64,000 bases of DNA, taken from Gibbsiella quercinecans. Lineage in GTDB: Bacteria; Pseudomonadota; Gammaproteobacteria; Enterobacterales; Enterobacteriaceae. Position 1 is the first letter of the stretch. The number at the start of each line of letters is the position of its first letter. The notes under the pieces were generated by a model. The model searched no databases and was not told the DNA's origin. It was given only the letters and a program-made list of their open reading frames with translations. A program made the position numbers and the translations under genes. Shown one piece after another: positions 43,012-52,284 of this stretch. The stretch spans positions 3,162,001-3,226,000 of the forward strand of contig NZ_CP014136.1 in assembly GCF_002291425.1 (NCBI RefSeq), read 5' to 3'.

Positions 43012-44577
43012 CTAGTATTCAGCCGCCGGGAGTAAATTCACCGCCTGATGCAGTTGGCTGGTAATCACCTTTTCCGTGACGCGCTTGATGTCGTCGTCAT
43101 TAAAAAACGCCGAGACATAGACAATGGGCGTTTGCTGCTCTTTCAGGTGGATGGTGGATATCACTAAATCCACCTGTTCCTGCAGGCAAAACGCCGCCAT
43201 ATTGCTGGCCGAAACCACGCCGACGATGATCCAGTCCGGGAAGGCGCGCAGGATGCGGCTTTTCAACAAGTGCGAGGTGCCCACGCCGCTGGAACACACC
43301 ACCAGAATGCGCCGGTGGGCGATTTGCCGCTCCAGCGCCGCCTGGAAATGCACCGTCAGATAGCCCACCTCGTCTTCGGCGATCGGCTGGAGTTGAAAAC
43401 GTTGGCACAGCTGCTGCGTCACCCGTTCGGTAATGTGATAAATGTCGTGCAGCTCGTTTTTTATATCTTCCAGCAGCGGATTGCGGATGCGAATATGGTA
43501 TTTCAGGCGGTTAAGCAGAGGCTTAATATGAATCAGCAGGCCGTCATACAATAATGTGTCTGAGCGCAGATCGATATTTATCATATCGGAGAAGATATCA
43601 ATCAAGCTCAGCGTCATGCGCCGCGATTCACCATTGGATAATTGCTGCCTGGCGGCGGAATGATCGCCATGCTCTTCAATAACGATGCCGGAAGAAACAA
43701 TATATTGATAAATAAACCAGACTTCATCACTGGGCAGTCGGTTATTAATACGCTGCTCTATTTGTTGAACCATGTTTTCCGCAATATTGAATATAGGGCG
43801 GTCAACCTGGTTTTTCAGCGTTTCTTCGCCCAGCGGCAGGGAATTCCCCAACGCCATACGGTGCATCATAATTAATATATGGGTGAAGATATTAATATAA
43901 TAAGGCTCCCCCAGCGGGTAAGAGAGCTGCTGTTCCATTTCCTGCAGTAGCTGCTGAACAAACACCACGTCTGGCTCGCCAAAATAGTGAATGAGCGCAT
44001 GGTAGCTGCCGGGATCAAGGCGCGAGTGGTTAAGGCTGCCCGGTTCTTTGTGGTTCATCACTTCATTAATCAGCGTTGCCATCGCCTGGCGCACCTGGTT
44101 TTCGTTTCCTTCGATATGGGTGCCGCTCTGGCTGCGGATCAGGGTTAACCCCAGCGGCTGGATCCAGCTTTCGATAATCTTTAAATCGTTGACGATCGAG
44201 GCATTGCTGATAAAGTAGCGCTCGGCTAACTTGCTGATGGAGGTTTCCATCGGCGTGTCGCTGAGCAACTGCGAGGCGATTTTCACCCGGCGCGCATTGT
44301 TGGCCAGCGCGTCTGAATAGCCATCGTCAGCGGCGAGTTGCTGCTCCAGTTGAATCAGGTTTTTCGCATCTTCGGCGATCAGCAAAATCCCTGCGCCCAC
44401 CTTCTTTTCCGGATAAATATTCCAGGCCGCCAGGAAATCTTCAATAAACTGCATGTCGCGGTGAATGGTCTTTTCTGAGACAGCCAGATACTGTGCAATA
44501 TTTTTAACCGGTATATGCGTTTGGTGTCGCAGCAAATATTTCAATAATCTATTCTGTCGCGAGGTAAGTGGGTGCAT
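43012..44577 (-). CDS. PRD-containing PTS-controlled transcriptional activator (MtlR/LicR-like)
   Basis: Product of 521 residues. N-terminal DNA-binding helix-turn-helix regions (about 5-60, RQNRLLKYLLRHQTHIPVKN then LAVSEKTIHRDMQFI; a second near 100-150), two PRD domains with conserved His near LIHYFGEPDV and HDIYHITERV, and a C-terminal EIIB-Gat-like domain with the Cys loop ILVVCSSGVGTSHLLKSRI. The EIIA domain found in some relatives is absent. It should be phosphorylated by the PTS and activate the adjoining operon. The promoter is displaced by an ERIC element 24 bp upstream. Confidence 0.9.
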   Translation of the reverse strand: MHPLTSRQNRLLKYLLRHQTHIPVKNIAQYLAVSEKTIHRDMQFIEDFLAAWNIYPEKKVGAGILLIAEDAKNLIQLEQQLAADDGYSDALANNARRVKIASQLLSDTPMETSISKLAERYFISNASIVNDLKIIESWIQPLGLTLIRSQSGTHIEGNENQVRQAMATLINEVMNHKEPGSLNHSRLDPGSYHALIHYFGEPDVVFVQQLLQEMEQQLSYPLGEPYYINIFTHILIMMHRMALGNSLPLGEETLKNQVDRPIFNIAENMVQQIEQRINNRLPSDEVWFIYQYIVSSGIVIEEHGDHSAARQQLSNGESRRMTLSLIDIFSDMINIDLRSDTLLYDGLLIHIKPLLNRLKYHIRIRNPLLEDIKNELHDIYHITERVTQQLCQRFQLQPIAEDEVGYLTVHFQAALERQIAHRRILVVCSSGVGTSHLLKSRILRAFPDWIIVGVVSASNMAAFCLQEQVDLVISTIHLKEQQTPIVYVSAFFNDDDIKRVTEKVITSQLHQAVNLLPAAEY

Positions 44578-44600
44578 AATATAACCCTTTTATGCTTCGC

Positions 44601-44797
44601 TATACCCGTCATACTTCAAGCTGCAGGTGTGTTGGCTTTCCTCGCTCACCCCAGTCACTTACTTCAGTAAGCTCCTGGGGATTCGCTGCGTTGCCGCGTG
44701 ATTCGGCCATTCGGCCTCACCCCTACGGGGCCAGCGCTAGCGCTGTTCAAAAACGCTTTTGCGTTTTTGTCCTGCAACTCGAATTATTTTGGGTATA
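44601..44797. repeat. ERIC element with an internal insertion of about 70 bp
   Basis: Both ERIC halves are present (CGCTCACCCCAGTCACTTAC and GTAAGCTCCTGGGGATTCGC), bounded by TATACCC and GGGTATA. Between TTGCCGC and CTGCAACTCG an extra block of about 70 bases is inserted, with its own hairpins (GCGCTAGCGC; AAAACGC/GCGTTTT). The sister copy at 42036 lacks this block. Long ERIC forms of this kind are known in enterobacteria. Confidence 0.9.
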
Positions 44798-44842
44798 TAC
44801 AAGATGTTAATTATTATTCATTAAATGTCCATTCGCTCTTGC

Positions 44843-45055
44843 TTACCGCTTTTCCGTAATAATGAATATAGAAGTTGGCGTAAATAACAACAATACTAAA
44901 AACTGTCCCGTGGTTGGGACAAGATTAAAAGGTTGGCGGCTGTAGGGGATTAATTTCGGTTGGATCACACTTTTCTGGCCATTAAGTGTGATTGCGATCT
45001 CATCTTGGCCGATAATAATATTATCTGCTAACAAAATATATTGTCTGCCGTACAA
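44843..45055 (-). pseudogene. Possible remnant of a winged-helix (CadC/ToxR-like) regulator
   Basis: A 70-codon AT-rich frame starting from TTG reads YILLADNIIIGQDEIAITL, then NGQKSVIQPKLIP. This resembles the first strands of a Trans_reg_C winged helix but then loses the pattern. Another frame just after it encodes a hydrophobic segment (SIVVIYANFYI). Together they look like a decayed membrane-bound regulator. No ribosome binding site. The resemblance is weak and could be chance. Confidence 0.25.
44964..44992. promoter_or_regulatory. Inverted repeat with an overlapping CRP-like site
   Basis: ATCACACTT (44964-44972) and AAGTGTGAT (44984-44992) are perfect 9-bp arms. TGTGA-N6-TCTCA at 44987-45002 matches the CRP consensus at 9 of 10 positions and overlaps the right arm. 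It lies about 230 bp upstream of the beta-glucoside operon and could give catabolite activation. Confidence 0.4.
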
Positions 45056-45121
45056 AAACGGCGACTTTCATCCCATTTTTTAGCCTGCTTGCCACGTTGT
45101 GATCTAGCCCGCATTGCTGAT

Positions 45122-45135
45122 TGAAACCGGTTGCA
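45122..45135. promoter_or_regulatory. AscG-like operator, upstream copy
   Basis: TGAAACCGGTTGCA differs by one base from the palindrome TGAAACCGGTTTCA, which is the sequence known to be bound by E. coli AscG. It lies 44 bp (centre to centre) from the second copy, about four helical turns, which suits co-operative binding. Confidence 0.65.
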
Positions 45136-45165
45136 GACGCGGTGCGCTTTGCGCAATCCTGTTAC

Positions 45166-45179
45166 TGAAACCGGTTTCA
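45166..45179. promoter_or_regulatory. AscG-like operator, perfect copy
   Basis: TGAAACCGGTTTCA is a perfect 14-bp palindrome 50 bp upstream of the beta-glucoside PTS gene. It is identical to the operator reported for the LacI-family repressor AscG. No LacI-type gene is adjacent. Confidence 0.72.
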
Positions 45180-45228
45180 TTTGTGATTGATACCCATTGG
45201 GGATGCATCGTAACCACTCAGAGGTGAC

Positions 45229-47121
45229 ATGATGGCGGCAATCAGGGATTACGTTCAGTTGGCGGCAGATATCCTCCGGGAAGTCGGAGGTGAAAAAAAT
45301 ATTGCTGGTTTTTCCCGATGTGCAACCCGGCTGCGGTTGGTACTGAATGAAACCCCGGCCAGCGCCAAACAGGCGATCCAGAGCCTGCCGGGCGTGATCG
45401 CCGTGGTGGAAAGCGGCGGGCAGTTCCAGGTGGTGATCGGCACCCACGTTGCCGATGTGTTCAACGCCATGTCCGGTTTGGTTGATCCGCAGCGCCAACA
45501 GCAAGCGGCGCCTAAACAGCGCTGGTTGGACGCGGTGATCGGCACCATGTCCGCCGTGTTCGCCCCCATTGTGTATATCCTGGCCGCCGCAGGTATTCTG
45601 CAGGGCGTGCTGATTGTGATTACGCTGTTTGCCGAAACCTTCAAAGACACCGGCACCTACGGCGTGCTGAACTTTATGTCCTGGACTCCGTTCGCTTTTT
45701 TGCCGGTGTTTATTGCCATCACCGCGGCGCGCCATTTCAAGTGCAACCCCTATATTGCCGTGCTGTGCTGCTGCGCCCTGATCAACCCGGAATGGACGGC
45801 GATGGCCGGGCGGATTGCGCAGGGAGAGAGTATTCACTTTCTGTTTTTCCCGCTGGCGGAAACCGTTTACACCTCGTCCGTGTTGCCGCCGCTGTTCCTG
45901 GTATGGGCGTTATCCTGGGTGGAACGGCGGGTGGAAAAAGCCATTCCGGAAGTGGTCAGCGCCCTGTTTACCCCGCTTATCTGTTTCCTGATTATCGTGC
46001 CGCTGACGCTGTTGGTGATCGGCCCGATAACCACCTATGCCGCGCTGGGCATCGCCAGCGGCTACAACGCGCTGTTTAACGCCTTCCCGGCGCTGGCAGC
46101 GGCGGTGATTGGCGGCGTATGGCAGATCATTGTGATCTTTGGCGTGCACTGGGGCATTACGCCGGTGGTGATGGCCAACTTTGATACCCAGGGCTATGAC
46201 TCGTTCCAGGCCTACCAGACCATTGCGGTGGTGGCGCAAATGGCGGCGGTGTTCGGCTGCTTTATCAAAACCAAAAACCGGCAGTTGAAAACCACCTCGC
46301 TGTCGGCTGGGGTAACGGCGATATTCGGTATTACCGAACCGGCGATTTACGGCGTGACGCTGCGGTTGAAAAAACCCTTTATCTGCGGCTGTATCGGCGG
46401 GGCGATCGGCGCCGTCGTCGCCAGCTTCTTTGGCTCGCTGTACTACGCCTATGCCGCCTTGCCTGGCCTGTTTACGTTGGTGAATGCCATTAGCCCGGCG
46501 GCGCCGATGTCGTTTATCGGCGAGCTTGCCGGCAGCGCGGTGGCGATGGTGGTCAGCATCGGCTTGATCCAAATCGTCGGCTTTGACGATCCGCAAAACG
46601 AAAACGAAAACGAAGCCGGCCCGGCGGTTGGCGCGCCAACGGCGCCCGCTGCGGCACCGCTTAGCCACCAGCGTATTTCACTGTTAAGCCCGGTCAGCGG
46701 CGAACTGGTGGCGCTGGAAAGCGTGGCGGATGAAACCTTTTCCCAGAAACTGTTGGGCGACGGCGTGGCGATCAAGCCCACCCAGGGCACGATAACCGCC
46801 CCGTGCGATGCCACCGTCATGACGTTGATTGAATCACACCATGCCATTGGCCTGGCGTGCGATAACGGCGCGGAGCTGCTGATCCACGTTGGGCTGAATA
46901 CGGTGGCGTTGCAGGGAAAATATTTCCGTCCGCTGGTGAAAGCCGGCGATCGCGTGCAGGCGGGCACGCCGCTGCTGGCCTTTGATCTGGCGGCGATCGC
47001 GCGTGAAGGCTACGACCTGACCACGCCGGTGCTGGTGGTCAACAGCGATGATTTCACGCTGACCCAGGAACGGCCACAGGGGCCGGTTAGTTGTGGGCAG
47101 CCATTAATGAATGTTATCTAA
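45229..47121 (+). CDS. Beta-glucoside PTS permease EIIBCA (BglF/AscF family)
   Basis: Product of 630 residues with three domains. EIIB at about 1-85 with the active Cys in GFSRCATRLRLVL; membrane EIIC at about 100-450 (VFGVHWGITPVVMANFD-type loop and the family motif GITEPAIYGVTLRLKKPF); EIIA of the glucose type at about 480-620 with SPVSGELVALESVADETF and the active His in LLIHVGLNTVAL. The full-length EIIA makes it BglF-like in layout, although the operators are AscG-like (E. coli AscF lacks EIIA). It imports and phosphorylates aryl-beta-glucosides or cellobiose. Confidence 0.93.
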   Translation: MMAAIRDYVQLAADILREVGGEKNIAGFSRCATRLRLVLNETPASAKQAIQSLPGVIAVVESGGQFQVVIGTHVADVFNAMSGLVDPQRQQQAAPKQRWLDAVIGTMSAVFAPIVYILAAAGILQGVLIVITLFAETFKDTGTYGVLNFMSWTPFAFLPVFIAITAARHFKCNPYIAVLCCCALINPEWTAMAGRIAQGESIHFLFFPLAETVYTSSVLPPLFLVWALSWVERRVEKAIPEVVSALFTPLICFLIIVPLTLLVIGPITTYAALGIASGYNALFNAFPALAAAVIGGVWQIIVIFGVHWGITPVVMANFDTQGYDSFQAYQTIAVVAQMAAVFGCFIKTKNRQLKTTSLSAGVTAIFGITEPAIYGVTLRLKKPFICGCIGGAIGAVVASFFGSLYYAYAALPGLFTLVNAISPAAPMSFIGELAGSAVAMVVSIGLIQIVGFDDPQNENENEAGPAVGAPTAPAAAPLSHQRISLLSPVSGELVALESVADETFSQKLLGDGVAIKPTQGTITAPCDATVMTLIESHHAIGLACDNGAELLIHVGLNTVALQGKYFRPLVKAGDRVQAGTPLLAFDLAAIAREGYDLTTPVLVVNSDDFTLTQERPQGPVSCGQPLMNVI

Positions 47122-47328
47122 GAGCCTTACCATTAGGGCTATTTTACTTGCCATTTTGGCCCTGGGCAGTGCTCGAAATCCTCACGTACTCCGTGTACGT
47201 TCCGGTTTACTCGCTGCGCTCGCCCTACGGGCCGGACTGAAGTCCGTTCAACATGCGCGGCATGTTGTCTGCGCGCTGTCCGTGTCCAAACTGGCTGCGA
47301 CAATAACGCCTACTGGGATAGGCTCTAA
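47119..47328. repeat. MITE-like palindromic repeat between the PTS and glucosidase genes
   Basis: About 210 bp with imperfect terminal inverted repeats (AGAGCCTTACC at the left; AGAGCCTATCC as the reverse complement of the right end). The interior contains CACGTACTCCGTGTACGTTCCGG-like sequence of a kind I have seen dispersed in enterobacterial intergenic regions. Its first three bases form the stop codon of the PTS gene. It fills the whole gap to the glucosidase gene. Confidence 0.65.
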
Positions 47329-47332
47329 GTAA

Positions 47333-48787
<1,455 letters not shown>

Positions 48788-48796
48788 CCGTTGCCT

Positions 48797-48837
48797 GCGG
48801 CTCCCCCACCCCAAACCAACAGGGGTGGGGGAGCCGC
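48797..48837 (+). terminator. Strong intrinsic terminator after the glucosidase gene
   Basis: GCGGCTCCCCCACCCC (48797-48812) pairs perfectly with GGGGTGGGGGAGCCGC (48822-48837), loop of nine bases, followed by TTTGCT. Confidence 0.93.
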
Positions 48838-48868
48838 TTTGCTATGGCTCGGTTCAGTTTTCATTTCT

Positions 48869-48885
48869 GTACACATTATGTATAC
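48869..48885. promoter_or_regulatory. Candidate GntR operator and promoter of the regulator gene
   Basis: GTACACATTATGTATAC is a near-perfect palindrome (one mismatched pair). TATACT at 48881-48886 looks like a -10 box with TTTTCA about 17 bases upstream. The palindrome would overlap this promoter, allowing autorepression. If so, transcription starts near 48893 and the ATG at 48878 cannot be the start codon; the GTG at 48920 is then preferred. Confidence 0.45.
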
Positions 48886-49570
48886 TTCCCCGAACGTTTC
48901 CATAAAGGTTGGTAATCAGGTGGCTGCTAACAACACTAACCCCCCGGAAAAACTTGGGGAATTGGCCTATCAGGCCTTGCACAGAATGATTCTGGAAAAA
49001 ACTTTGCGTAGCGGTGGCCCGGTGGTGGAAGGGCGGCTGGTCGAAGAGTTGAATATTTCAAGAACGCCGCTGCGTGAGGCATTGCTGCGCCTGGAAGGCG
49101 AAGGTTTGCTGGTTCGCTCCGGCGCGCGTTCTTATTCCGTGCGTTTCGTCAGTGCGCAGGAATATTTTCAACTGATGAAAGTACGCGAACTGCTGGAGCC
49201 GGAAGCCATCGCGATGGCGATGCATAAAATTGATAAAAGCGAGATCGACGCGTTGATTGAAAAGATCAACGGGTTGAGCCAGGGGCAGCAGGAAAACGCC
49301 CACTGGCAGGTGGACGATCAGGTGCACACCTTGTTTGCCGACGCCTCCGGCAACCCGGTTTTGGCCCGCATGATCGCCCAGGCGCGCACTCACAGCCGGC
49401 TGTTCGAGCTGGTTAGCCCGTTTAACCGCATTGAAGAGGATCGCCAGGAGCATTTGGCTATCCTGCAGGCTTATCTGGCCGGTGATACGGAAGCCGCCCG
49501 TGAGGCGGTGCGTACTCACCTGAAGAACCTGAGCAGCTTTGTGTTAAACCGCCTGAGCGGCGGTCTGTAA
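48878..49570 (+). CDS. GntR-family regulator (FCD/FadR subfamily)
   Basis: Product of 230 residues from the ATG at 48878, or 216 from the in-frame GTG at 48920. The winged helix-turn-helix covers about residues 25-85 (LAYQALHRMILEKTLRSGG; LVEELNISRTPLREALLRLEG). The FCD effector domain has LMKVRELLEPEAIAMAM, metal-type Asp/His in VDDQVHTLFADASGNPVL and EEDRQEHLAILQAYLAGDTEAA. It lies convergent to the hydantoinase operon and is the best candidate regulator of it. The start is uncertain: the upstream one overlaps a likely operator and promoter. Confidence 0.88.
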   Translation: MYTSPNVSIKVGNQVAANNTNPPEKLGELAYQALHRMILEKTLRSGGPVVEGRLVEELNISRTPLREALLRLEGEGLLVRSGARSYSVRFVSAQEYFQLMKVRELLEPEAIAMAMHKIDKSEIDALIEKINGLSQGQQENAHWQVDDQVHTLFADASGNPVLARMIAQARTHSRLFELVSPFNRIEEDRQEHLAILQAYLAGDTEAAREAVRTHLKNLSSFVLNRLSGGL

Positions 49571-49591
49571 CGCAGGTTTTTATGGCGATGA

Positions 49592-49621
49592 AAAAGGCGG
49601 CCTCCTACGATGCCGCCTTTT
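49592..49621. terminator. Bidirectional intrinsic terminator
   Basis: AAAAGGCGGC (49592-49601) and GCCGCCTTTT (49612-49621) form a 10-bp stem with T-runs in both directions. It separates the GntR gene from the convergent FmdB gene. Confidence 0.9.
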
Positions 49622-49641
49622 TTCTGGCCGCGCCGCTTGGT

Positions 49642-49887
49642 TTAGCGGCTGGGCGTTTTATTCACCCGGTAGGCCGGCGCGCAGCAGCTGCAGCCTGCGC
49701 CATGCGGGTTGATGGCCGGCGGCGGCGTGGGCGCCGTTTGCCGGCGCAGCAGCACCGGTTGATAGTTGGCCTTGCGCTGTGCGGGGCGTTGGCACTGTGG
49801 GCAGGCCAGCGGCGCATCCCGTTCGGCCACCGGGCGCCGGCATTCAAACAGGCCGCAGCATTCGCAGGCATATTCATAGAACGGCAT
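49642..49887 (-). CDS. FmdB-family zinc-ribbon protein
   Basis: Product of 81 residues. N-terminal zinc ribbon: MPFYEYACECCGLFECRR and ACPQCQRPAQRK give two Cys pairs; a proline-rich linker follows, then a second Cys pair in AGCSCCAPAYR near the C terminus. FmdB-type proteins are small presumed regulators often encoded with amidases and hydantoinases. The start at 49887 follows GAGG, 10 bp after the dihydropyrimidinase stop. Last gene of the operon; function unproven. Confidence 0.85.
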   Translation of the reverse strand: MPFYEYACECCGLFECRRPVAERDAPLACPQCQRPAQRKANYQPVLLRRQTAPTPPPAINPHGAGCSCCAPAYRVNKTPSR

Positions 49888-49897
49888 CGTCGTTACC

Positions 49898-51325
49898 TCA
49901 CCAGTATTTCCCCAGCTCGCCACGAGGCACAAAGCGCCCCTGGCCGTTTTTGCCCAGCCACAGACCGCCGTCGATCAGCAACTGGCCGCGCAGCAGCACC
50001 TGTTTCACTTTCCCCTGCACCTGGCGGCCCTCGAACAGCGTGAAATCGCAGTCGCTGTGCTGGGTTTCGGCGCTGATGGTCTGGGTTTCGTTAGGATCGA
50101 AGATCACGATATCGGCGTCGCTGCCAACGGCGATGGTGCCTTTGCGCGGGAACAGCCCAAACAGTTTCGCCGGCGCGGTGGACATCAGCTCCACAAAGCG
50201 GTTCAACGAGATGCGCCCGGTGCGTACCCCGCCGTCATACACCACGGTCATGCGGGTTTCCACCCCCGGGATGCCGTTCGGGATTTTGGAAAAGTCGTCC
50301 GCGCCGAACGGTTTTTGGTTGATTTTGCCCTGGTGCCCCTCTTTCATGCAGTAGGGGCAGTGATCGGTGGAGATCAGCTGCAGATCGTCGGTTTTCAGCG
50401 CCGTCCACAGCGCGTTCTGCGACTCTTTCGAACGCAGAGGCGGGCTCATGACAAAGCGGGCGTTGTCGAAGCTGTCTTCGTCGTCGCTGTCGGCATAGGC
50501 CGATTCATCGAAGAACAGATAGTGCGGGCAGGTTTCGGCAAACACCGGGATACCCAAATCGCGGGCTTCGATCACGTGTTTCAGTGCTTCTTTCGCCGAA
50601 AGGTGAACAAAATAGACCGGCGCTTCCGCCAGTTCGGCCAGCTTGATGCCGCGGTGGGTGGCCTCGCCTTCAAGGATCGCCGGGCGCGTCAGGGCGTGGT
50701 AGCGCGGTGAGGTGTGCCCCTGCGCCAGCGCTTCTTTGATCAGCAGTTCCACCACGGTGCCGTTTTCCGCATGCAGGGCGACCATGCCGCCGTGCTGGCC
50801 GACCATCCGCATCGCCTGGAAGATCGCCGCGTCGTCGGACATTACCGTTCCCGGATAAGCCATGAACATTTTGAAGCTGGAGACGCCTTCGTGGCGGATC
50901 GCGTAGCGCATATCTTCCAGCACCTGATGGTCAACGTGGGTGACGATGACATGAAAGCCGTAGTCGATATTGGCCACGCAGTCGGCCTTCGACTGTGCGC
51001 GTTCAATCGCCTGCAGCGGCGTGGTGCCGGGGTTCTGCAACGCAAAATCGATGATGGTGGTGGTGCCGCCCCAGGCGGCCGAACGGGTGCCGGAATCGAA
51101 ATTATCGGCGGTGGTCGATGGGCCGAAGGTGTTTTCCATATGGGTATGGCAGTCAACCCCGCCGGGGAAGATTAGCATGCCGGCGGCGTCAATCACCTTG
51201 GTGCCTTCAGCGGCGGGAAGATTAAGGCCGATGCAGGCGATCCGTTCGCCGTCGATCAGGATATCCGCTTCATAGTCGTCTACGGCGGTAACGATGCGGC
51301 CACCGCGTATCAGGGTCAAAGACAT
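49898..51325 (-). CDS. Dihydropyrimidinase / D-hydantoinase family cyclic amidohydrolase
   Basis: Product of 475 residues. All ligands of the binuclear zinc centre are present: H60 and H62 (GGVDCHTH), carboxylated K152 (SSFKMFMAYPG), H185 (ALHAENG), H241 (YFVHLSAKEA) and D321 (ISTDHCPYC). It opens a cyclic amide: dihydropyrimidine, hydantoin or a related ring. ATG shares one base with the stop of the DapA-family gene. Substrate preference cannot be read, but the surrounding dehydrogenase, lyase and aminotransferase do not fit plain pyrimidine breakdown. Confidence 0.92.
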   Translation of the reverse strand: MSLTLIRGGRIVTAVDDYEADILIDGERIACIGLNLPAAEGTKVIDAAGMLIFPGGVDCHTHMENTFGPSTTADNFDSGTRSAAWGGTTTIIDFALQNPGTTPLQAIERAQSKADCVANIDYGFHVIVTHVDHQVLEDMRYAIRHEGVSSFKMFMAYPGTVMSDDAAIFQAMRMVGQHGGMVALHAENGTVVELLIKEALAQGHTSPRYHALTRPAILEGEATHRGIKLAELAEAPVYFVHLSAKEALKHVIEARDLGIPVFAETCPHYLFFDESAYADSDDEDSFDNARFVMSPPLRSKESQNALWTALKTDDLQLISTDHCPYCMKEGHQGKINQKPFGADDFSKIPNGIPGVETRMTVVYDGGVRTGRISLNRFVELMSTAPAKLFGLFPRKGTIAVGSDADIVIFDPNETQTISAETQHSDCDFTLFEGRQVQGKVKQVLLRGQLLIDGGLWLGKNGQGRFVPRGELGKYW

Positions 51326-52284
51326 TATAACCTCCGTTCTGGGGTGTTGGGGCGTTGGTAAGCACCGGCGTGGGCCAGTGCCGCTTCAAGGTGTTGGTAC
51401 TGTGCGCGATCGAGGGGCGGGATCGGCGCGCGCGTGGTGGCGCAGGGAAAGCGCCCAAGCATATGCAAACAGGCCTTCAGGCGGGCATTGGCATGGGTGC
51501 CGGGCTGGGTGCCGTAAATCGCCTTGGCCAGCGGGTAGATGTATTCATGCAGCCGGCGCGCTTCGCCAAGATCCATCGCCTGGACGGCGCGGTAGAGCGC
51601 CACCACCAGATCCGGGATCACCGCGGCCAGGCTGACCAGGCTGCCGTCGGTGCCGAGCGCAAAGCAGGTGAACAGGTGCTCGTCGCCCGAAGCCATCACG
51701 GCCACGTGCGGGGCGATATGCTGCATCAGGCGGCGGTTGGCGTCGTAGGCGGCGGTTTCCCAACTGCCTTCCTTCACCGCGACGATGTTCGGCAACTGCA
51801 CCAGCGCCCGCAGGATGTCCGGCGTATAGGCCATGCCGCCGGTGCCGACGCCGGACTGGTAAAGCATCATCGGCATTTGGGCGTTGGCGTTGGTGATGCG
51901 GTGGTGATTGAGCACCGTGGCGGCGTCGGTGGACAGCGTCCAGGAGTACGGCGGGAACAGCAGCAGGGCGTTGGCGCCGGCCTGTTTGGCGTCGTCGGCC
52001 TGGGCCTGGGCATCGAAGCTGTCTTCGGCGTTGATCCCGGCAATCAGGATGCTGTGCGCTGGGCACACCTGGCGGGCAATGTCCACTACGCGGCGTTTCT
52101 CCGCCCGCGTCAGGGCAAAGTTTTCCCCGGCATGGCCGTTAATCAACAGGCCGCGGATGCCTTCAACCTGTGAGATTTCCTGCATATGCGTCGCCAGGCT
52201 CTCTTCGTCGATGTTGCGCCCGGTGGCGTCCATTGGGCACAGCGTCGCCGCATAGACGCCATGAAAAGGATGTGCTGTTAACAT
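51325..52284 (-). CDS. DapA/NanA-family lyase or synthase
   Basis: Product of 319 residues, class I TIM-barrel aldolase family. Schiff-base Lys K171 in IVAVKEGSWE, Tyr Y142 in MMLYQSGVG, and the family N-terminal phrase GLLINGHAGENFALTRAEK. Because true DapA is a single housekeeping enzyme with a GTTGE motif (here GHAGE), this is a catabolic relative. In hydroxyproline clusters a DapA-like protein deaminates a pyrroline carboxylate, which is one possible role here. It overlaps the FAD gene by 7 bases and the hydantoinase gene by one. Confidence 0.85.
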   Translation of the reverse strand: MLTAHPFHGVYAATLCPMDATGRNIDEESLATHMQEISQVEGIRGLLINGHAGENFALTRAEKRRVVDIARQVCPAHSILIAGINAEDSFDAQAQADDAKQAGANALLLFPPYSWTLSTDAATVLNHHRITNANAQMPMMLYQSGVGTGGMAYTPDILRALVQLPNIVAVKEGSWETAAYDANRRLMQHIAPHVAVMASGDEHLFTCFALGTDGSLVSLAAVIPDLVVALYRAVQAMDLGEARRLHEYIYPLAKAIYGTQPGTHANARLKACLHMLGRFPCATTRAPIPPLDRAQYQHLEAALAHAGAYQRPNTPERRL

